Assembly (NCBI GenBank): GCA_947179155.2
Contig: OX359267.1
Coordinates: 37,030,498-37,094,497, forward strand
DNA length: 64,000 nt
Direction of reading: 5' to 3'
DNA from: Hedera helix
Taxonomy: Eukaryota; Streptophyta; Magnoliopsida; Apiales; Araliaceae
Shown here: positions 56,241-64,000 of the stretch, piece after piece
Layout of the letters: every line of letters begins with the position of its first letter
How positions within the stretch are numbered: position 1 is the stretch's first letter
Notes under the pieces: model-generated
Told to the model about the DNA's origin: nothing
What the model saw: only the letters and a program-made list of their open reading frames with translations
The model's database searches: none
Translations under genes and position numbers: made by a program

Positions 56241-56844
56241 TAGGCCAGTAGGGGTGAGCATGGTGCGGTTTGAAACTCAAACCACACATGAAACCGCTGA
56301 GGTACGGTTTGACAAATTCAAAACCGCATATGAAATCGCTTATGATTGGTGCAGTGCGGTTTTAAACCGTGCGGTACGGTTTCATTTGGTACGGTTTCAG
56401 TTCCAAAACCAATTAAAATAATTAAATTTTATTTAATTTAAATTAACAATTTAGTATCACACAATATTAAATACCACTTTGATAACACACAATTTTACTT
56501 ATAATGTTTTGTCTAAACAAAAATAAAATAGAACCTAAAAACATGAATAGTGATATATTCTTACATATAAAAATTATAAACAAAGATAATTATAATTTGG
56601 GATAATTCTAAATATTTGTACTTTATAATAATACTTCTTGATATGCTCCATTTTGACAGTGCATGGTGCGGTGCGGTTTTTTAGATGCGATTTTACCTAG
56701 AAACCAAACTCAAACTGCATTTGCGATTTTTCAACCACCTAAAACTGTCACATACGTCGAAATCATTGGTGCGGTTTTAATTTGTGGGGTTTGTACGATT
56801 TTTGGTGTAGTTTCGGGGGCAATTCAGTTTCTTGCTTACTCCTA
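56241..56844. mobile_element. Non-autonomous hAT element (596 bp) with TSD
   Basis: The element proper is 56249-56844. It begins TAGGGGTGAGCATGGTGCGG and ends CTTGCTTACTCCTA; the 14-bp ends match at 11 positions. The TSD is TAGGCCAG on the left (56241-56248) and TAGGCCA plus one base on the right (56845-). Subterminal GTGCGGTTT and AAACCGC repeats are dense at both ends. A frame of 98 codons at 56663-56959 crosses the element end and is not a gene. Confidence 0.8.
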
Positions 56845-56851
56845 TAGGCCA

Positions 56852-59800
56852 TGTGACGACCCCAAATCCGGGTTCCTTGAACCTCAGATCCGGTTCAACA
56901 CTAGTACTACATTTTTCTTATTGTTCATGAATTATAACAATATTATAATTGCTAAGTAATTATTTATTTATAATTTTACAACATCCCATTCTATTCCAGA
57001 ATCACAATTTTTATACAATTCTAGTATGTCTTAATATCATACATGATACGACATTCTATTACAATCAATTTGAGTATTTAACACTCATTTTACATACCAA
57101 CTAAGTCTTATATTACACAATCATTTACCTGTCCAATTCGGACTGATATCTACAACAGACATTTAGATCTTCAGTGAAAGTAATATGCTTTCCTGTTCCT
57201 TGATCTTTATTGAGAACTTCAAATAACTTGCACTATCTGAAAATATTGGTTTAGGCAAGAGTGAGCACGACGGCTCAACAAGTTTAACAGTTACATATAA
57301 CACATTACATGCTTCACATAATATATATACTTTTCATTTTATTCTTACATTATGCATTTCATACTTTTCATTTTATGAATGCTTCATACATTCTTATGCA
57401 TCACATATACTAACCAACTAGTCTTTAGCAATTCATACTTCATATTTCACATGGTTTTCATGTAGTCATACCTCATGTTGTTCATTTATCACAAACATCA
57501 TCATTATATTTTCATACTATTAATTTAAATCATATTATAGCATATTAATGCACATAGGAGCAAGTTCTGAAAAACTTATCTGGTCCGCTTCTACCAATTA
57601 CACTTATTTGCGTATTTCGTTTAACCTACAATTTATATATAAAATCGACATAATCATTAGTTACAATGACTATTAATTAGTCTTAACTTAAGACCTTAAC
57701 TTCAAATTATTAACTCTTTAGTTGTCCGACAAATGAACATTTACGTTCCGGACAAAAACCCTAACCCAAATCTAGTTGGACATGTTGGGTAAACTTAACC
57801 AACGTACGCATTCTCTACACGTTCTTCCTACGACTTACTTTTAATAAGTTGTTTAAATTAGTCACAAATATACTATTTACATCGGATTAATTTAATTAAA
57901 CATTCTTCTTTTACATAACTTAATGATTCAGACATTTAATAATGTACCAAATACTTCAAAATATTATCTACATTTGATAATATACAACTATATTCAAATA
58001 TTATTAATCATTTAATAATATTCTAATCTCTTACTAATATTATTAATTATTTAATAATATTTTAATTATTTATTAATATTATTAACCATTTAATAATATT
58101 TTAATCTCTTACTAATATTATTATTCATTTAATAATATTTTAATTATTTATTAATATTATTAACCATTTAATAATATTTTAATTACTTATCAATATTATT
58201 AACTATTTAATAATATTTTAATCACTTATTAATATTATTAATCATTTAATAATATTTTAATCATTTACAAATATTATTCACCATTTGATAATATTTTAAT
58301 CACTTACAAATATTATTTACCATTTGATAATATTTTAATCACTTACAAATATTATTCACCATTTGATAATATTTTAATCTCTTATTAATATTATTAATTA
58401 TTTAATAATATTTTAAGCACTTCTTAATATTATTAACCATTTAACAATATTTTAATCACTTATTAATATTATTAACTATTTAATAATATTTTAATCATTT
58501 ACTAATGTCATTAATTATTTAATAACATTTTCATTAAATACCAATGTTATTATTTATTTAGTAACCTTCTAATCTCATAATAATATTTTAATAATCTTTA
58601 AATCATACAAATAGTTAACTTTTTAGTAGTGTTAACCTTAGTCTTTATTTTATACCTTTAACTACCAATTAGTCATTAATAGACTTTATACATATTTGGT
58701 TTAATATTCAAACACATTCATTTTACAAGTTTATCTTAGGTTTTAAGCCTCTAATGATGTTTCGTTTAGACTTTTCATTAACTGACAAGTTAAACTGGAG
58801 TTTCAACTTGATAAAACTTTAAAATATCAAAATTTTGACTTTTTAACACTGTACCAGCGCTGGCGGCGCTGGTCATAGGCTTATTCTAGCGCCGGCGGCG
58901 CTCAAAGCAAAAAGTCCGAGCGTTGGCGGTGCTCGTTTTGACTGTCCAGACCTCTTTTACTAAAAATTACCATAACTTCTTTATTTCAAAACATTTTGGG
59001 ATGATTCTTGAGTCCATTCTCATCAGAATTTCCCCCTCTACAACTTCTCTTTATATCACAAATCCAAATTCCGAACAAAACTGAACTAAAAACTGCTCAC
59101 AAGGACAAAGTGAAAACTAAAATCACAAATTCTTAGTTTTAATGATTCAAACTTGTATAAAATAAACTCTACACATCCAAATGACACCAACTTAGTGTTG
59201 TTGTCTTCCTAAATTCGTGTTTTATAATATTTCATGGTTCGATCACATTTTTGAAAATGTTTTGACAATAAATTTAAGATCGAACCATCTAGGATTTTAC
59301 CGATAAATCGTTATATGGACTTTCCTTCTAATTCTTTACATACCACCCATACAAATACATGTATTAACTATATCAAACCATGAATATACCTATATATCAT
59401 AGTTTTAGACTTCTAGATCATCAAAATAACTTTTGATCAGTTAAAAATACATTTTAACCGTTTAAATCATATCTAAACTATAAAAATGAACTCATGAGGG
59501 TTTAGAACACGTTTTAACCTTTTATACATGGATGCTCTCCTTCTTCTTGACATGATCTTGGCTTGTGACTCCTCATAGACTATCCTCTAGCAATTTCTTT
59601 GATGGATCATCGACTCAAAAGAGTTTCCTCTCTTTTCTCTCTTGGGAGCTCTCTCTTTTCTCTATTGTTGCTCTAGCAAAATGACTAACAACCTAACTTA
59701 TTGGTAATGCATTCTATTTATAGAACCACCTTAATCTCCATCAACTTCCACTAATCAACTAGCATTGGTGAAATTAAGGGTTAATCAAGCTTACTATAGC

Positions 59801-61162
59801 TTGAATAACCAATTGATAGACCTTTTGAATGAACATTTGATTGACTAGGGTTGGTGGGGAGTTGTTGAACCAACTTTGTACCCAAAATCAACCAATAAGC
59901 AACCTTCACATCCATGTGAGCCCTAAAATTTGGGATTTACTCTATAAATATACCAATTTGGCTTTCTTTTTATATCCTATATCAGTATATAAGTAGCCAT
60001 ATATATATACACCAATATATATACATTGACCACAACTTTGACTACCATTTGGGCTCCACACTGGACTCTAGGATTTAATATATTGGACTCATCCAATTAA
60101 TTGGTTTGGGCGTAATTAAATTATTACATTGGGCTAACATTAAATACACTATGTTACATTTAATTAAAACAAGCATTGGGCTTGATTAATTATTACATGG
60201 ATCATGATTTAATTAATTACATGGACTACTAGGTTAATTAATTTGACCTAGATTAATACCTCATTTGGATTTAAAAATATAATCCAATTAGACTTACCTT
60301 AAATTATTCTACCACATTGGGTTAATCAATTAACCATACATTAGTTAATTCTCTACACTCAATCAATATTTGAAAATTATTTTCTCAATACAATGACCAA
60401 CATTTGACTTTTAAGTTTGGACTCAATGTTTGGACTACTAGTTTATTTCATTTGGGCTCATTACTTTAAATTGTTTGGGCTACCCAACCCAACTAACACA
60501 TCTCTAATAACTTGGGCTAGGTAATTAAATCCATTGGACTTCCACACCATTAAATATAATACATGCCAACATAAATTAATTGAACTTATATTAATTACCT
60601 CTTGGACTATTAATTAACACAACATTTGAGCTTATTATTTAATTACCCACCTTAATGCAAATATTCTCATATTGGGCTAACACATATAACAACTTATTAA
60701 TTAAGTTAATTACTTAATTAATTAACTTCTTAATATTGTTATTTTAGGCAATATTTTAACTTCTCTACTTATTAATTACAACTTTAATTCATGACTCCTA
60801 ATTAACTCAATTAATTCTATTATATGACTTTTCTTCTTACTTCATATTTAAACTAATTAATTTATTAGCTTAATTGAGTATTAACTTACTTATCCTCTTA
60901 TTTGGCTAACCATCACACTGTAAGTACATATTAATATAATTACTTTCACTTCTCAATTGAATTTATTTTCTTAATAAATTCTCTATATGCATCATTTAAA
61001 ATATTCTCACATTTAATTTTTAACAAATAAATTATGTTAAAAATAAAATATTTACCCATTTTCTACATATTTTACTTCTCAAATTCTAGGTTTTAAACCT
61101 TAACCTTTAATAAAATCAATTAAGATATTATTTAAAATCTTGAAAATATCTGGGATATTACA
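56852..61162 (-). mobile_element. Giant minus-strand solo LTR, Ty3/gypsy (4.3 kb)
   Basis: On the minus strand it starts TGTAATATCCCAGATATTTTC and ends TTTGGGGTCGTCACA, like the plus-strand LTR at 22209. The flanks AGGCCA (56846-56851) and AGGCCA (61163-61168) are identical, and the left copy lies in the hAT TSD. Minus-strand TATA box CTATAAATAG (59714-59722). Near its 3' end is the shared motif (TGAGCACGACGGCTCA on the plus strand, 57262-57277). No internal region, so a solo LTR. A GC-rich patch with GGCGGCGCT repeats lies at 58855-58940. Confidence 0.75.
57960..58570. repeat. Tandem ~38-40 bp AT-only repeat in the LTR
   Basis: The unit is approximately CATTTAATAATATTTTAATC, then ACTTATTAATATTATTAAC, repeated about 14 times with small differences (CAAATATTATTCACC variants in the middle). 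Confidence 0.85.
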
Positions 61163-61168
61163 AGGCCA

Positions 61169-61827
61169 AGTCAGACCTTGACTTTGAGCCTTTCAGACCA
61201 GACCAGACTTGTCCCACAAAAATCTGACCTATTGAGACCTGTAAGTCAGGCCAGGCCTGATTGAGTCCAGTCCATTTTTTTTCTTTTAATGTTAAAAATT
61301 AAAAAATAATTATTAAAAATAAAAACTATAAAAATTTTGCAAAAGTAAAACTAATTAAATGTATTTACAATAAATTTAAGAATGAATAATTAACATTTTA
61401 AACTTTATTGATGTATTAATTAAAATTAATGGATTACAAATTATAATAATGAATAAGTAAAAAATTATACTTCATTGATGAATAATTATAAGTTTATAAC
61501 TTTAAAGTTAAAAATTACAAATAACTTAAACAATAATCAAGAATGAGTCGATTACAAATATTTGTCTTCAAATTTTTAAAAATATGTTTTCAAATCTTCA
61601 AAACATGTTTAGTAAATGAATACTTTTTATATTCACCTACAAATTACATGAAGTTTCCTCCCTAATGTTAATAGTAATTAAATAATTTATAGGACGTACA
61701 ATGTATAATCTTCGTCCAATTATTATAAAAACATTGTAAGAATTTTTAAGTTGATGTTAAAATATATTTGCTTAAGAAAAGTCAGTACCGAACTTTTTTC
61801 TAGGCCAGGTTGCCCTAGGTCACAGGC
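61169..61827. mobile_element. hAT-like debris between two LTRs
   Basis: CAGACCAGACCAGACTTG and CAGGCCAGGCCTG motifs at 61190-61260 and TAGGCCAGGTTGCCCTAGG near 61801 look like the two ends of a decayed hAT element. The middle is AT-rich. No frame. Confidence 0.35.
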
Positions 61828-64000
61828 TGTGACGCCCCCAAATTCAGATATCTGTACCTCGAATCTGGTGCTTCACGATCCAACTCATACAACATTCTAA
61901 TAACAACTAAATGCGGAATAATATAAATATTTACATTGAGTTAACATAAATATTTGCGTCCCAAGTCTCGCAACCGTTACTAATACATAACACCATTTAA
62001 AAATAACAAGTACTATATAAGTTTTAATACAACACTAAATAAAATTTAATTACTATATCTTAATAAGGCTACTTAGCAACTTAACAACTTTGTCTTTGCC
62101 TTTATCTTTTCCCGAGCCAGTGCTTTGTTCAGATTTAACTATAATGTTTAAGGAAAGCAATGGTGAGCAACGAGTTTGCTTAGCAAGTATAAAAACAATA
62201 ATAGTAAGTATTTATGTACAGTGATTCATAAATCAAGGTATGTAACAATAATTAAAAGCTCAGGAATTAAATAACTGAATTGTGAACAATGTAAGTGTCA
62301 AAAGTTTCAATTCTGATCATTTCTACTACTGAAGAGTTACTATGGACTGAATGATATATATGAAATCAAGAATTTTAGTATTTTTAGATAAATAAATATG
62401 TTGTACTGAGTGGTCACTATGGACCGTGAACACATGCTTGAATTAACAGTATTTTACTGAAAATTCACAATAATAAACAAGTACAATAGATGATTAGCCT
62501 AAAATACCCTATGTTATGCATAACACTTAGACATGCTGTTCGCGCGCGTGTCGGTTCCCCGATGTAAAGTAGTTGTTCATCTCAGCATATTATAAGAGTC
62601 CCCACCAAGGCAATTGTTTTGGATAGCTTTCCCAAGAAAATATGATTGATTAACAATCGATCTTATCATTGGTCTAGCCGATACAAATGGCATAGACATA
62701 CTTCTCAACACAATTAGAATCAATTGATACGTTCAATGTTTGCAACTAGGGTTTGAATAATCGACCAAGGGTATAATCTTGATATTAAGTCTGGTTTTAG
62801 AGATAATAATTTAATCTTTTCAATATAGATAAATAGGAATTAATTAATCAATTAATTCTACTTGTACGAATAGATAAAAGTACAAGTTAAAGTACTTGCT
62901 TGAATCGTCGACTCTATCTGATTGTAATTCCTTATCCTTTGAACAACCTATGTTCAACATATTCGTCTAACGGTTAAATTCTATTAACCATAATAATCTA
63001 ATAGATTTGACTTTCAAGTTCTATATATCTTGGACTCTAAAATCATTACACATATAATTTCAAATAAAATTATTTATTTATACCTTATTATCTCTCACAT
63101 TCCTTATTCAAGTCATTCATTAATTATTACAAATAAAATAACACTTCGTGTTATTCTATTTGTTTCGTTATTCTTCATCATCTCTTAATAATTCACAACA
63201 AAATGATCTTACTTTATTTGTTCATGACTTATTATTATATTCTTTGAACACCCTTTATTAATCCACAAATAAAATAATTTAAGTTATTATTTTATTTGTT
63301 TAATTTTCAATTAGAGTAACTTTTACTCTTATTTTAATTTAATTATGCTTCATTAGTGCACAATTAAAATAATTCTTAATATTATTTTAATTGTTCATCC
63401 TTTAATAGTTCACAATCAAAATAATTGTTAATATTATTTAATTACATATTCTTTATTGAGTTACAATTAAAATAATTCTTAATATTATTTTAATTTTTTT
63501 AACTCTCGTTAATTCACAATTAAAATAATTTATAATATTATTTTAATTGCTTATGTATTACTAATCCATAATTAAAATAGTCCTTTAATACTATTTTAAT
63601 TGTTTAAAGAAATATTTAACACTAAATAATCTTTATTATTAACTTACAAATAAAATAATTTTTAGTTATTATTTTATTCGTTTAATGTTAACTTACAAAT
63701 AAAATAATTTTTTTAAATATTATTTTATTTGTTTAATATTATTTGATCAACTCACAAATAAAATAATTTTAAAGTATTATTTTATTTATTTAATATTTTT
63801 TAATCAATTCACAAATAAAATAATTTTAAAGAATTATTTTATTTGTTTAATATTATTTTAATTAACTCACAAATAAAATAATTTTAACTTATTATTTTAT
63901 TTGTTTAATATTATTTTAATTAGCTTTCAAATAAAATAATTGTTAATTATTTTATTTGTTTATTATTTTTAATTATTAATATATTTTTTTCGATCGGATC
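61828..64000 (-). mobile_element. Start of another minus-strand gypsy LTR, cut by the window edge
   Basis: TGTGACGCCCCCAAATTCAG is the reverse complement of an LTR end of the GGGGGCGTCACA type, as at 56852. The sequence TGAGCAACGAGTTTGCTTAG (62164-62183) occupies the place of the shared TGAGC motif of the other LTRs. No coding region in 2.1 kb. The right end lies outside the window. Confidence 0.55.
63100..63960. repeat. Tandem ~60-bp palindromic AT repeat
   Basis: The unit is approximately CACAAATAAAATAATTTT, then ATTATTTTATTTGTTTAAT, about a dozen diverged copies. Each unit is itself a near-palindrome (AAATAAAATAAT with ATTATTTTATTT). Confidence 0.8.

Noticed and set aside
56663..56959. 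98-codon plus-strand ORF
   Set aside because: It crosses the hAT terminus and the LTR border. No domain.
1..64000. tRNA, rRNA or organelle-derived insertions
   Set aside because: I looked for tRNA-like and plastid/mitochondrial gene sequence and saw none. A tRNAscan-SE and organelle BLAST run would be decisive.

Overview
The window is very AT-rich nuclear DNA from a flowering plant, probably a eudicot. The evidence is a ten-exon alcohol dehydrogenase gene with GT-AG introns, an intron-less PLS-class pentatricopeptide repeat gene, exons of a thylakoid-lumen PsbP-domain protein, remnants of other plant genes (LAZ1/DUF300, SPT5, a PIN auxin carrier), and typical plant LTR retrotransposons, hAT elements and Stowaway MITEs. 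I cannot name the species.

Positions 1-31000 are mostly nested retrotransposons. A 3.1-kb LTR opens the window. A decayed block with a Tat/Athila-like LTR follows and is split by an almost intact-looking Tekay/Del-type Ty3/gypsy element (6194-16054, LTRs 3179 bp each, TSD CAGAC). Two further giant LTRs (17265-21536 and 22209-~25768) sit inside a Stowaway MITE and a hAT remnant. A 2.8-kb non-autonomous gypsy derivative (27342-30145, TSD GTATG) interrupts a LAZ1-like pseudogene.

Positions 31000-53300 form the gene-bearing segment. It holds the broken 5' end of a PIN gene (33134), the complete ADH gene (37285-41418), a three-exon SPT5 fragment (45831-46539, minus), the complete PPR gene (47959-49584, plus) and the convergent 3' exons of a PsbP-domain gene (50017-50911, minus) whose N-terminal exons I cannot find. 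Between and inside these are many small non-autonomous DNA transposons. The most unusual is a 1.49-kb foldback element (42090-43576) whose interior is an array of about 16 short hairpins.

Positions 53300-64000 are again nested transposons: a 2-kb hAT derivative carrying Stowaway copies, a 0.6-kb hAT element, a 4.3-kb minus-strand gypsy LTR inserted into the TSD of that hAT, and the start of another minus-strand LTR that runs off the window.

The genes do not form a pathway; they are ordinary, independently transcribed plant genes. The only genes I consider probably functional are ADH and PPR; the PsbP-domain gene is uncertain. No rRNA, tRNA, CRISPR array or prokaryote-type operon was seen.
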